DNA from: CAWJMN01 sp963844055
GTDB taxonomy: Bacteria > Planctomycetota > Planctomycetia > Pirellulales > Pirellulaceae
Direction: 5' to 3'
Length of the DNA: 64,000 nt
Assembly (NCBI GenBank): GCA_963844055.1
Contig: CAWJMN010000002.1
Span: forward strand, 620,001 to 684,000
How positions within the stretch are numbered: position 1 is the first letter of the stretch; each line of letters begins with the position of its first letter. A model generated the notes under the pieces. The model had not been told where the DNA came from, searched no databases, and was given only the letters and a program-made list of their open reading frames with translations. Made by a program: the position numbers and the translations under genes. This document shows, piece by piece, positions 55,837 through 64,000 of the stretch.

Positions 55837-55877
55837 TGCCTCTTGCAAACCCCGCTTGACGAGCAAACGGGGCCACC
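55837..55877 (-). repeat. Dispersed repeat family C, copy 3 (opposite strand)
   Basis: Read on the minus strand: GGGTGGCCCCGTTTGCTCGT followed by CAAGCGGGG and GCAAGAGGCAG. Matches copy 1 closely. Confidence 0.75.
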
Positions 55878-55950
55878 CAAGCCAAAATGCGAGATGAGGA
55901 TAGAAAGCGGATTGGACGCGGCAGGATGCACACGTTTACTAGTGTTTGAG
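55878..55950 (-). repeat. Family A second half, copy 7 (partial)
   Basis: Read on the minus strand it holds the CATCCTGCCGCGTCCAATCC and TCTATCCTCATCTCGC blocks of the long form, without the TTCAGAGCC core. It abuts the family C copy. Confidence 0.7.
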
Positions 55951-55969
55951 ATGGAAGGCGGATGGCGCT

Positions 55970-55987
55970 GTCCGGATAAATCCGGAC
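55970..55987. repeat. Short hairpin repeat family D, copy near 56.0 kb
   Basis: GTCCGG-ATAAAT-CCGGAC is a perfect hairpin followed by CTACAGG. Confidence 0.6.
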
Positions 55988-56081
55988 CTACAGGAGCTGA
56001 ATAGGCGGTGAGGGAGATGAGCGTGGTGCGACCTCCCATGGCCTGCGGCCACAACGGTTCAAGAACCAGTGCCACCCGCGA

Positions 56082-57746
56082 CTATTCCTGCATGGTGACG
56101 ACCGGGGCAATCACTCGCGAGGCATGCTCTCGTTCATGATGCACGGCATTTTCGGCCACCACCGCGTTTGTGGGAAAGTCGAGGGTCAGTGGCTCGCCCG
56201 TGTTGGGGTTCGGCTCAAAGAAGGGAGCCCCCGTGCTGGCCACAGTCACGCGAATTTGATGCCCCGCATTGAAAACCTGGCTGATCCAGCCAACATCGAA
56301 AGCGACTTTGTATACTTGGTCGGGCTGCATGAATACTTCCTTGTCGTAGCCCTCACGATAGCGCACCCGGCGTACATAATCGACCAGCAAGATCGATCGG
56401 CCATCCGGATAGACATCGCAAACCCGCACAATCACATCAGTATCCTTTGCCGATGATGAGAGAAACACCTCCGCCTTCACATTCCCCGTCCACTCCAGCG
56501 GCTTGGTCAGTGGCTCGGTCGTAAATGTCCGCACTTCGGCCTGCTTTTCAAAGGGGCGTGCATCTTTGGCCCCCGCAAAGGCACGCTCGGGAATGCTGGC
56601 CGGGTGCAGCGGATCAGCCTTGAACTTGGTGACCGATGCCTCTGCCTGGGGCGCCACTTGGGTTAGCTTGCCATCCGCCTGCAAGTAATAGGAAGTTGGC
56701 GTTGCCGCAATCGGCCAATCGCTGGCAGTCCGCCATTCATTGCCAGGGGCATTCGCCTCGCCCGTTGCCCCCATCACGTAATAACGAACGGCCGGCTCTT
56801 TCTCGACACCGTTGTCCACCCCCTTGAGGTAATGCTCAAACCAGCGAACCAAATGCTTCTCACGTTCGAACGTTGCATTCTCGGGATAGACCAGCTCCGC
56901 CACCCGATTATCTTTAGGACCGCCATGAAGCCACGGACCAATGAGCAATTGTTGCTTCCCACGCGAGTTTGGCCCGCCACGATGCTGCCGAGCGACAAAG
57001 CTATCCACGGAGCCCACGCACATGAAGTCAAACCAGCTTCCTAGTGTGAAGCAAGGGACATCCATTTTGTCGATATGCCGCGTACAGTCTTCTTGCTGCC
57101 AGTAGGTGTCGTAGGTCGGGTGGCGAAACCATTCTTCCAGCAGTCGCTGATTATCCTGGGGATCACGACAGATCGATCCCATCTGCTTAAACCGTTCGGG
57201 GCGCGTGGTGCCGCCGATCCGATATCCCTCATGAAACAGGCTGAGACCGGTGTCGGTCATGTACTGCGCGACCAAGTGCGGCGGGCGAGTGACTGCCAAA
57301 AAGTTCTGGGCGAAGCCCGCCTGCGAGCCCCCCATCGTTCCGATCTTGCCGGTCGACCAGGGCTGCTTGGCCAGCCACTCTACCGTGTCATAACCATCTT
57401 GCAATTCGCCCCAGCCGAGCGCCCGATACCCTTCCCACGTTCCTTCGGAAAGGTAGGCCCCGCGAAAGTTTTGGGCTGCTACAACAAATCCGTGCGAAGC
57501 AATGGAGGCCAGCGCCTTGCGAGAGCCAGCCCCACGCAGGTCCGCATAGCGCTGCTCATAGATCACCGGCCAAGGACCTTCTCCCTGCGGAAAATAGAGA
57601 TAGACCGAAAGCCGCTTGCCGTCCCGCATCGGCACCATTTCGTGCTTTTCCGTGACGGTCCCCAAATCGATCGCAGGCTCTGCCGCCTGAAGGGATGAGG
57701 TGCAAACGAGAATCGCCAAAAACAGGACGCGACACAGCATCATCAT
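56082..57746 (-). CDS. CocE/NonD-family secreted hydrolase
   Basis: 554 residues from ATG 57746, which opens a signal peptide (MMMLCRVLFLAILVCTSSLQA). The N-terminal alpha/beta-hydrolase has YEQRYADLRGAGS, VVAAQNFRGAYLSEGTW and the nucleophile in GTMGGSQAGF. A helical cap follows, and the C-terminal X-Pro-type jellyroll includes VRVCDVYPDGRSILLVDYVRRVRYREGYDKEVFM and GHQIRVTVASTGAPFFEPN. Substrate (ester, amide or X-Pro peptide) cannot be told from sequence. Single gene. Confidence 0.92.
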   Translation of the reverse strand: MMMLCRVLFLAILVCTSSLQAAEPAIDLGTVTEKHEMVPMRDGKRLSVYLYFPQGEGPWPVIYEQRYADLRGAGSRKALASIASHGFVVAAQNFRGAYLSEGTWEGYRALGWGELQDGYDTVEWLAKQPWSTGKIGTMGGSQAGFAQNFLAVTRPPHLVAQYMTDTGLSLFHEGYRIGGTTRPERFKQMGSICRDPQDNQRLLEEWFRHPTYDTYWQQEDCTRHIDKMDVPCFTLGSWFDFMCVGSVDSFVARQHRGGPNSRGKQQLLIGPWLHGGPKDNRVAELVYPENATFEREKHLVRWFEHYLKGVDNGVEKEPAVRYYVMGATGEANAPGNEWRTASDWPIAATPTSYYLQADGKLTQVAPQAEASVTKFKADPLHPASIPERAFAGAKDARPFEKQAEVRTFTTEPLTKPLEWTGNVKAEVFLSSSAKDTDVIVRVCDVYPDGRSILLVDYVRRVRYREGYDKEVFMQPDQVYKVAFDVGWISQVFNAGHQIRVTVASTGAPFFEPNPNTGEPLTLDFPTNAVVAENAVHHEREHASRVIAPVVTMQE

Positions 57747-57903
57747 CGATAGGTTCTCCAAAGCGAGCAGCAACAGGCAAAGCAAGCTTGCCCCAGTTCA
57801 GTGGACCAGCATGCCAAGCCTACCAGTACCAACCTTAGATGATCGTGGAACCTGCGCCCCGGTTCAACCAGAAAATCCTCTTACGAGTGACTCTTTTCCT
57901 GAC

Positions 57904-60123
57904 TTATTGCGAAGCGGCGGCCGCATCTGCTTCTGCTTGTTGTTGTGCCAAAGCGACGACAGCGGTCATAAACTCCGTTAGTTCATGCTCCAACGCCAAC
58001 CCATCTTCAAACAAGTTCATCGCTGGCGAATCATCCACATGCGATGCATTGGGCCAAGCGGCAACGGCCTCTACACGCTCACGAAATGTAGGGTGCGAGG
58101 CAAACAACGATCCCTTCTTTTCCTCAAGCTGTTTAGCGACAATTTCGCGATGTTCAGCACTATCTTCGCCGGTTCGAAAATCGCCAAACGCCTCATACAT
58201 ATTGATGAAGCTCTTTCCTTCAGCCAATAGGCTGGAAATGGAAGGATACATCGTCATCTCAAACAATGGTCCATCGGTGCTGACCTTGCGAAGCGCTCCC
58301 TGAAAAACGTTGGCACCATACAAAGTGCACGCCATCCGGTCGGCCAAGAATTCTCTCGATCGCGAGTAGCCAGCCGAGAGCAAACTATACGCTCGATAGT
58401 ACAAGTACAAGAACCAATAAAACGGATTGATGTAGTTCAGATATCCCCCTGCACTTACCATCCCACCCAAGGCCGTATCAATCGATAGATCAACCCGATG
58501 GATGAATCGACTAAAGAAGGTATCCATATGGCTGAAGTGGGCATACTCGTGCGCTAGGATCGACTTCACCTCATCGATGGAGAGATGCTTCATCGCCGCT
58601 AACCCCAGCGTTAACACTCGTCGCTTGGTGCCAAACACACCAAACGGACCACGCCCCTCTTCGTGTACGCCAATTTCCCAGCCTGGCGCGATGTAAACAT
58701 CCGTTACTGGCGACGTATCCACCCGCCGTGCTACTTCATCGATCGCTTCAAACAGCTTGGGACATTCCGCTCGCGTCTTTTGCACGCCAAAACTTCCGGT
58801 TCCCATTCGGGCGAACATGCTTTTTATAACGGCCCAAACCATCGCGCATCCAACGACCACGATGATCACAACCAGTTTGACTGGTATGCGTCCCAAAAGA
58901 AAAATCAGCCATAACAGCCCCAGGGTAACGGCCACCACCCCGAGGGCGACAAACGGCAGTGCCAAATAAAACAAAACCAACCCAAACACCAGGGCAACGG
59001 CGTAAAGCTTCGCCAGTAAAGGCTCTCCCTCGGCACGTATCACTTGCCCCTTCGCCACCACATGCAACGGCTGTTGCTGAAGCAAATGGAGTGCGTTTTC
59101 CCCACGCGTCCAGCTGGCAAGCACAAAGCCTGCAATTGCCATTGTCGCGATAATGACCGCGTAAACCACGACAAATCCAACAACCAACCACAGCCCCTTT
59201 TCGAACCAAGTTGGCTGGGCCGCTTCCTCAATTGCCTCCACGATCTTCGGGCCTAGAACCTCTTTCGGATCAACCCCAAGCCCGCGTGCCTTGTCCAGCT
59301 GCGCGACAGACTTCCGCATTTCATCATCCATTGCCAACCCCAATGCATACATACAGGCCAAAATGCCGTCACTTGGGTTGCTTGTCACGAGCGGCTCAAT
59401 CGCGAGCGCACGTGAACCGGGACGATTCTGATTGCTAAGGATGCAATTGGCTAACGGATAGGCAATGTCGGTATCGGTCGGATCTTCACGCCACAACTTC
59501 GTGTAGAGGTCCTCCGCAACGGAAAAGTTATCGCGAAGCATCGACGCCTGCGCCGGGATCTCTTTAAGATCAAGGCTCGGGTCAAGCTGCGCCGCTTTTG
59601 CAAGCTCTTCCTTCGCTTCTACCAGCCTAGGCAAGTTGGCCTGAAGGTTCGGCTCCTGGGTCATTAAAGCCAGCGCCAAATTACGATGGGCACGCGCAAA
59701 GTTGGGATCTAGTGCGATGCTTTTGCGATAGGCCTGCTCGGCAGACGCCCAAGCTGCGCTTCGATTGGGCTGCTCGGCTGGCGTACTGTAAAGTCGCGTC
59801 CGCCCCAGCAAGTACCAAGCAAACGCATCCTCGGAAAGTGGAGCCTGCAAGTCTCCCTGAGGATCCTTTTGGCTGGCCACAAAATCGGCCGCTCCCGCAA
59901 ACGCGGGCTCCGTGCTGCGGCTCTTATCAGCGATCCAAGACAGCAGTCGCCCCCTCCACACGCCCCAGGTCTCTTGCGAGATCGGTTCATTGCCCAGTAG
60001 CTCTACTACTTCCCCCTTGGTTGGTATCTTGGTCGCTTCCTGGGCTGGCTCTTGGGCCCCAGCAAACGCAACCACTCCAAAGCCAACCCACCAAAACAGC
60101 AAAAAACAAAGCATCGATCGCAT
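57904..60123 (-). CDS. M48 family membrane metalloprotease with TPR region
   Basis: 739 residues from ATG 60123 with a signal peptide. A soluble N-terminal part (about 20-300) has TPR-like units (AWASAEQAYRKSIALDPNFARAHRNLALAL). Membrane segments follow (LWLVVGFVVVYAVIIATMAIAGFVL; FGLVLFYLALPFVALGVVAVTLGLLWLIFLLGRI). The M48 domain carries the zinc site HEYAH near residue 530 and the third ligand in SREFLADRMA. M48 proteases with TPRs act in envelope quality control (HtpX/BepA logic). The fusion order TPR-TM-M48 is less usual, as BepA has M48 first. Confidence 0.87.
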   Translation of the reverse strand: MRSMLCFLLFWWVGFGVVAFAGAQEPAQEATKIPTKGEVVELLGNEPISQETWGVWRGRLLSWIADKSRSTEPAFAGAADFVASQKDPQGDLQAPLSEDAFAWYLLGRTRLYSTPAEQPNRSAAWASAEQAYRKSIALDPNFARAHRNLALALMTQEPNLQANLPRLVEAKEELAKAAQLDPSLDLKEIPAQASMLRDNFSVAEDLYTKLWREDPTDTDIAYPLANCILSNQNRPGSRALAIEPLVTSNPSDGILACMYALGLAMDDEMRKSVAQLDKARGLGVDPKEVLGPKIVEAIEEAAQPTWFEKGLWLVVGFVVVYAVIIATMAIAGFVLASWTRGENALHLLQQQPLHVVAKGQVIRAEGEPLLAKLYAVALVFGLVLFYLALPFVALGVVAVTLGLLWLIFLLGRIPVKLVVIIVVVGCAMVWAVIKSMFARMGTGSFGVQKTRAECPKLFEAIDEVARRVDTSPVTDVYIAPGWEIGVHEEGRGPFGVFGTKRRVLTLGLAAMKHLSIDEVKSILAHEYAHFSHMDTFFSRFIHRVDLSIDTALGGMVSAGGYLNYINPFYWFLYLYYRAYSLLSAGYSRSREFLADRMACTLYGANVFQGALRKVSTDGPLFEMTMYPSISSLLAEGKSFINMYEAFGDFRTGEDSAEHREIVAKQLEEKKGSLFASHPTFRERVEAVAAWPNASHVDDSPAMNLFEDGLALEHELTEFMTAVVALAQQQAEADAAAASQ

Positions 60124-60271
60124 TTTGCAGCCCCTTCGCGATAACTTCCACACCCGACCGGGCTAGATTATTCCAGAACCCACTGTAACTTTCCAGCTAG
60201 TTCAACTACTCTTCTTGAAGGAAAATCTTTTTGTTAGGCCTTTGGACAATTCCCACTCAAGAGCTTTCACC

Positions 60272-60727
60272 ATGGCAGATACCGTTCTGACGATCATTCT
60301 GCCGGGCATGTTTGGCTTGGGCGCTGCTGGCCTAGCAGCCCTTTCCGCCGTCTCCTTTGGCAAGACCCGCCGCTGGCGATCTGAAGGCGTGACCGTCGAA
60401 GGCGAAGTGGTCGACCTGGTGAAGCGCGATCTCCCGCCGCGTGAAAACCTTGAAGAACGGGACGAACGAGTGCAAAAATACTCCCCCGTTCTTTCGTACC
60501 GGTCTTCCGATGGCACTTCGCGCCGAGCTACCTCCTCCGCCGCAGAACCCGAAGGAGCCTACAAGGTGGGCCAGAAGGTAACAGTCCGTTACCTATCCAC
60601 AGAACCGGAAACTGCCGATCTAGAAAAGATGGCGGTTAGCAATGTACCCGGCATCGCCTTCGCCATCCTGGCCTTTCTGTTTGGAGCGGTCGCCCTTGTC
60701 GTCTTTTTTGCTGCCCAGGGAGGCTAG
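60272..60727 (+). CDS. DUF3592 domain protein
   Basis: 151 residues from ATG 60272. N- and C-terminal membrane segments (VLTIILPGMFGLGAAGLAALSAV; GIAFAILAFLFGAVALVVFFAA) enclose a beta-rich part (VTVEGEVVDLVKRD, YSPVLSYRSSDGTSRRAT, YKVGQKVTVRYLSTEPETA) typical of DUF3592. Role unknown. Confidence 0.85.
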   Translation: MADTVLTIILPGMFGLGAAGLAALSAVSFGKTRRWRSEGVTVEGEVVDLVKRDLPPRENLEERDERVQKYSPVLSYRSSDGTSRRATSSAAEPEGAYKVGQKVTVRYLSTEPETADLEKMAVSNVPGIAFAILAFLFGAVALVVFFAAQGG

Positions 60728-60746
60728 TCTCCTGGCGAAGCGTCTG

Positions 60747-61376
60747 CTACTTCTCTCCTGGAGCCAGCGACTGCTGCATCAACTTAGCAATCGCAAAGCT
60801 ATTCTCATCCCCTTGGCCTTGTAGCGCCTCGATTACTTTCCGGCGTCGCTCCTCGGGATGGTTCTGGCTCAGCTTCCACTTCCCTTCGATCCGCTGGATC
60901 TTGATCCGAAAGCCGACAATCTGGGCCAACATCCGCTGGACAAAAGAAGCCGGCCCCTCAAGCGACCATGGCTGTGGCAGGCCGCTTTCAAAATGCGTTA
61001 CCGCTTGCTGCATCATCGCCAGCAACTCCTGCTCCTCCTCGATGACTTCCAAAACCCCATACACATGGACCGCGACATAATTCCAGGTCGGCACGACCGA
61101 CTCGGCCTGGTACCAGCCCGGCGAAACATAAGCGTGCGGCCCAGAAAAGATCACTAGAACCTGCTCTCCGTGGGACTCCAGCCCTTGCGGATTGGCCCGC
61201 GCAACATGCCCCAATAGCTGGCCAAATTCGCCAGCCTTTCGGTCGAGAAGAAACGGCAGGTGCGTCGCGACCGGCACACCCTCTGCCTGCGAAATCAGCG
61301 TGCCAAAACTATGCTTCTCCATGGCCGCATGCAGTGTGGAGAGGTCGGTCTCAGCGAAGGCCGCGGGAATATACAT
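60747..61376 (-). CDS. PaiB-like FMN-binding negative transcriptional regulator
   Basis: 209 residues. The PaiB pattern is plain: MYIPAAFAETDLSTLHAAMEKHSFGTLIS, HLPFLLDR, LLGHVARANPQ, VIFSGPHAYVSPGWY, VPTWNYVAVHVYG and C-terminal WKLSQNHPEERRRKVIEAL. In Bacillus PaiB represses sporulation and protease genes. In other bacteria the family is a split-barrel FMN-binding protein of uncertain role. Confidence 0.93.
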   Translation of the reverse strand: MYIPAAFAETDLSTLHAAMEKHSFGTLISQAEGVPVATHLPFLLDRKAGEFGQLLGHVARANPQGLESHGEQVLVIFSGPHAYVSPGWYQAESVVPTWNYVAVHVYGVLEVIEEEQELLAMMQQAVTHFESGLPQPWSLEGPASFVQRMLAQIVGFRIKIQRIEGKWKLSQNHPEERRRKVIEALQGQGDENSFAIAKLMQQSLAPGEK

Positions 61377-61614
61377 CGAACCGGCTTTCTAGAAATCACC
61401 CCAGCAACAATCGACGTCGCAGAAAAGACAAGCACGCCCCGGAATGGTTCGCGCCTCGGCGACAGGCTAGGATACTATACCGGATCAGGAGTTTCTGCTC
61501 CTACCCGCTTGGTATTGCCTGCCGACAACCCTACCCCAATGTCTTCCCCCAAGGCATTAAACCTTCCTTCCTGGAAAACTCCGCCGTTCCCTTCACGATA
61601 GGAATGAAAGCACC

Positions 61615-63153
61615 ATGCTGAAGCACTTGCGTCTCAACTGCGCCCTGCTGGCTTGTCTAACCCTTCTCACCTCGGCTGCCGCTTCGGCGCAAGAGCCGCG
61701 TGCAAAAGTCGCCAAAGGCCCCACACTAAAAGCTGGCGTCGCCAAAGTAGACATTACCAATCGTGAAGCGGGGCCTGTCAATGATCCTCTCTATGTGAAG
61801 GCACTGGTCATTGAAGATGGCACCACCACGGCCGTCTTGATCACGGTCGATGCCGTCGCCATCGCCGAGATCGGCCACATCAAGAACGAATACCTAGGGA
61901 ACGTTCGCTCGCAACTTCAAAAGGACCTGCAAATCCTTCCCACCCATGTACTGGTGAATGCCAGCCATTGCCACGGAACGGTTTGTGCCGATGTTGACCA
62001 GCGCACGGTTCAAGCGGTGAAGGCCGCCAAGTCCAAGATGGTCCCCGTGACCGTCGGCAGTGGCACCGGCCACGAAGACCGCATCATGGAGAACCGTCGC
62101 CTCAAACTGAAAAGTGGTAAAGATGCCGATGTGCGTCACGCCTATTCTCTACCACCAGATGAAGAGGTCGTTGCCGTCGGGCCAGTCGACCCCGAGATTG
62201 GCATCTTGCGCCTCAACAAAGAGAACGGAGAGACGCTGGCGGTAGTCTACAACTTTGCCTGCCATCCCATTCAAGGGGTTCCCGGCAACAAGAACACTGC
62301 CGACCTTGTTGGCTACGCCTCCAAAGTGATTGAAGACAACCTTACCGAAGGCTCACTCGCCTTGTTCTTGCAAGGTTGTGGCGGCGACATCAACCCCGTG
62401 ATGTACAAGGACGTCGAACATCCTCGCCATGCCGAACCCCTTGGCACCCTGCTAGGGCTCAGCACACTCAAAGGCTTACGCAGCATTCAAAACAGCAACA
62501 ATCAACAGCTCAAAGTCGTCAATCGCACCATCGAGCTTCCCCGCCGCATGGATAATGCCCAGCGGATTGAAAAGCTGCAGGCCGACCAAGACCAACTACT
62601 AAAGACCTTGGCTGGCACCAGCCTCAATCTAAAAACCTTTTTGCCACTCGTCGTCAAATACAATCTCTCGCAAGAGTTTCCTTCGTACTATTCCCATCGC
62701 TACATGCACGACAAGGCACTTGGACGCGATGACTTTGAACAGATGGATGCCGAGAACCGTCGCAACTTGGCCGCTTACATCAAGAACATCCACACCATGG
62801 AACAGCTCTCGCGTAATCAGGTCAACATGGCCCTCCTCAAAATGCATAAGGCCAAGAATGATGCGGCCGGCAAACGGACCATCGATGTCGAAGTTCAAGG
62901 GATTCGCATCGGTGACTTTGTCTTGGCTACCTTCCCAGGCGAATTGACCGTACAGATTGGGCTCAACCTCAAGAAGGTCTCCCCTCACCCCCAAACCTTC
63001 ATCTCGGCCTATTCCAATGGCTACATCTATTACGCTCCCACGGCAGAGCAGATGCTTTCTGGCGAGGCGCAAGAAGATTGCGATTGCCTGTTGGCCCCCG
63101 AATGGCAAAAGATCTATGAAGAGGCGGCGCTTCAGGTACTTGGCGAACTATAA
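61615..63153 (+). CDS. Secreted neutral/alkaline ceramidase-like protein
   Basis: 512 residues. Signal peptide (LRLNCALLACLTLLTSAAASA), then the neutral ceramidase N-terminal pattern: LKAGVAKVDITNREAGPVNDPLYVKALVIEDG, VLVNASHCHGT (zinc ligands His), VVYNFACHPIQGVPGN and QGCGGDINPVMY. The C-terminal part keeps FVLATFPGELTVQIGLNLKK and a SNGYIYYAPTAEQ block. Members in planctomycetes are numerous and their substrates unknown. Single gene. Confidence 0.9.
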   Translation: MLKHLRLNCALLACLTLLTSAAASAQEPRAKVAKGPTLKAGVAKVDITNREAGPVNDPLYVKALVIEDGTTTAVLITVDAVAIAEIGHIKNEYLGNVRSQLQKDLQILPTHVLVNASHCHGTVCADVDQRTVQAVKAAKSKMVPVTVGSGTGHEDRIMENRRLKLKSGKDADVRHAYSLPPDEEVVAVGPVDPEIGILRLNKENGETLAVVYNFACHPIQGVPGNKNTADLVGYASKVIEDNLTEGSLALFLQGCGGDINPVMYKDVEHPRHAEPLGTLLGLSTLKGLRSIQNSNNQQLKVVNRTIELPRRMDNAQRIEKLQADQDQLLKTLAGTSLNLKTFLPLVVKYNLSQEFPSYYSHRYMHDKALGRDDFEQMDAENRRNLAAYIKNIHTMEQLSRNQVNMALLKMHKAKNDAAGKRTIDVEVQGIRIGDFVLATFPGELTVQIGLNLKKVSPHPQTFISAYSNGYIYYAPTAEQMLSGEAQEDCDCLLAPEWQKIYEEAALQVLGEL

Positions 63154-63230
63154 CATTCCCAACTTCGCCAAAACCAATCGATACCTTATTGCGCAAGCCA
63201 GTCGAACAATTCAGTCCGCAAACGTACGGC

Positions 63231-63650
63231 CTATTTGCCATCAAATGGCAAGAGCGCCTTTTGAATGTCCGCTTGCTTGACCGGCTTATTCAGCAGGGCA
63301 ACAACTCCACACGATTGCCCTTCGGAAAGCAGGCCCGGCTCTTGGTGGGCCGAAATCAGAATGATCGGCACCTGGCGTTGATGAAAGATCTCTCGCGCCG
63401 CCGACAGGCCATCTAGCTCTGGCATTTTAACGTCGGTAATGATCAGGTCGGGCTTGCTTTGCGCACAGCAAGTTACCAGCTCTTGGCCATTTTGTGCCAC
63501 CGCAACAACCTCATGCCCCATGCGAATGAGCGCCCATCGCAAGTAGTCGCGCATGTCTTGCTCATCGTCAGCAATCGCGATTCGTAAGCGTTTAGCGGCT
63601 ACCATGGGTGGCTCTGCTGGCTTGGGCTCGGTGGGAAATAGGCTATCCAT
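63231..63650 (-). CDS. Two-component response regulator, receiver only
   Basis: 139 residues from ATG 63650, 10 bases past the kinase stop. It is a CheY-like receiver without output domain: acidic pair in IAIADDEQDM, phosphoacceptor D73 in IITDVKMPELDG, Ser in ILISAHQ and Lys in LLNKPVKQAD. It probably takes the phosphate from the adjoining histidine kinase. Confidence 0.92.
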   Translation of the reverse strand: MDSLFPTEPKPAEPPMVAAKRLRIAIADDEQDMRDYLRWALIRMGHEVVAVAQNGQELVTCCAQSKPDLIITDVKMPELDGLSAAREIFHQRQVPIILISAHQEPGLLSEGQSCGVVALLNKPVKQADIQKALLPFDGK

Positions 63651-63660
63651 GTTTGCTAGC

Positions 63661-64000
63661 TCACATGGAAGGAAGGACGATAACGATTTCAGCGCCCGTT
63701 GCAGCAGCATCCCCCAAACCCATACTGCCACCGTGTGCTTCGACGATTCTTTGAGCAATCGCCATGCCCAAACCGGTACCCTGCGTCTTGGTGGTATAGA
63801 AGGGCTCGAAAATGCGCCTACGCTGTTCGGGGGAAAGACCAGGTCCGTTGTCCGATACAACAACGCGGATCGCCTCTCCTCCTTCTAGCATAGTTCGTGA
63901 ACAGGAAACCGTGATTTCCACGGCACCTTTGCAGGCAGAAAGTGCATTTTCTAGCAGGTTGCGGAAGACCTGAACCATCCGGAATCGGTCCACTCGGACG
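63661..64000 (-). CDS. Sensor histidine kinase, C-terminal part
   Basis: Only the C-terminal 112 codons lie in the window; the gene continues beyond 64000. The HATPase domain shows the N-box NLLENALSA, G1-box DNGPGLSPEQ, F-box IFEPFYTTK and G2-box GTGLGMAIAQRIVEAHGG. The sensor part is outside the window. It forms an operon with the receiver-only regulator downstream. Confidence 0.93.
   Translation of the reverse strand, partial: VRVDRFRMVQVFRNLLENALSACKGAVEITVSCSRTMLEGGEAIRVVVSDNGPGLSPEQRRRIFEPFYTTKTQGTGLGMAIAQRIVEAHGGSMGLGDAAATGAEIVIVLPSM

Larger units (their letters stand above)
55627..56081. other. Intergenic region with four repeat copies
   Basis: About 455 bases before the CocE-type gene. 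In order it holds family B copy 2, family C copy 3, the second half of family A and a family D hairpin, all within 240 bases. It is the densest repeat cluster of the window. Confidence 0.65.

Noticed and set aside
1..64000. CRISPR arrays, complete insertion sequences, integrases or transposases
   Set aside because: No regularly spaced direct repeats and no DDE, tyrosine or serine recombinase motifs were seen in any frame examined; the repeats found are scattered single copies.

Overview
The window comes from a planctomycete, most likely of the Pirellulaceae (Blastopirellula/Bremerella-like). The evidence is a PSCyt1-DUF1549-DUF1553 cytochrome protein, a LEPR-XLL secreted metalloprotease with dockerin-like repeats, several large signal-peptide proteins, a planctomycete-type Ser/Thr kinase, and an LPS (Kdo) gene set with planctomycete-style extensions. 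No complete mobile element, CRISPR array or rRNA operon is visible. One tRNA, tRNA-Pro(GGG), is present.

Layout. 1-9 kb: a truncated and frameshifted cytochrome/DUF1553 gene, an orphan OmpR-type response regulator, the LEPR-XLL metalloprotease, and a frameshifted S9 peptidase with a strong terminator. 9-16 kb, plus strand: an LPS block with a KdsD-like isomerase carrying an unusual tail, KdsC, a 1074-aa OstA/LptA-LptC-like protein, and a Nif3-like protein. 15.7-20.5 kb, minus strand: a four-gene operon (TPR lipoprotein, Wza-like export protein, 189-aa protein, HTTM membrane protein). 20.7-33.6 kb: an MBL-fold nuclease, a SEC-C protein, a tandem pair of TolB-like paralogues, a large secreted protein, and a Ser/Thr kinase fused to a degenerate receiver domain.

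After the tRNA-Pro at 33.8 kb the content turns accessory (34-56 kb). There are many lone small genes: an ArsR-SRPBCC pair, CPCC, DUF4272, Imm26/DUF4259-like and CxxC proteins, and a ParDE pair with a broken toxin frame. Small membrane and secreted proteins, a DUF1801 protein with a histone-like tail, a MarR-esterase pair and a beta-helix protein also lie here. The intergenic spaces of this stretch carry at least six families of short dispersed repeats, several palindromic. From 56 kb the content looks like core genome again: CocE/NonD hydrolase, TPR-M48 protease, DUF3592 protein, PaiB-like protein, ceramidase-like protein, and the start of a histidine kinase-response regulator pair.

Seven single-base frameshifts in six genes were found by reading adjacent frames. 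Several fit loss of one G from a short G run, so sequencing or assembly error is a serious alternative to true decay. No decisive new system could be proven. The best leads are the immunity-like gene array with its repeats, the Kdo/Lpt block, the OPX-HTTM operon and the TolB-like tandem pair.
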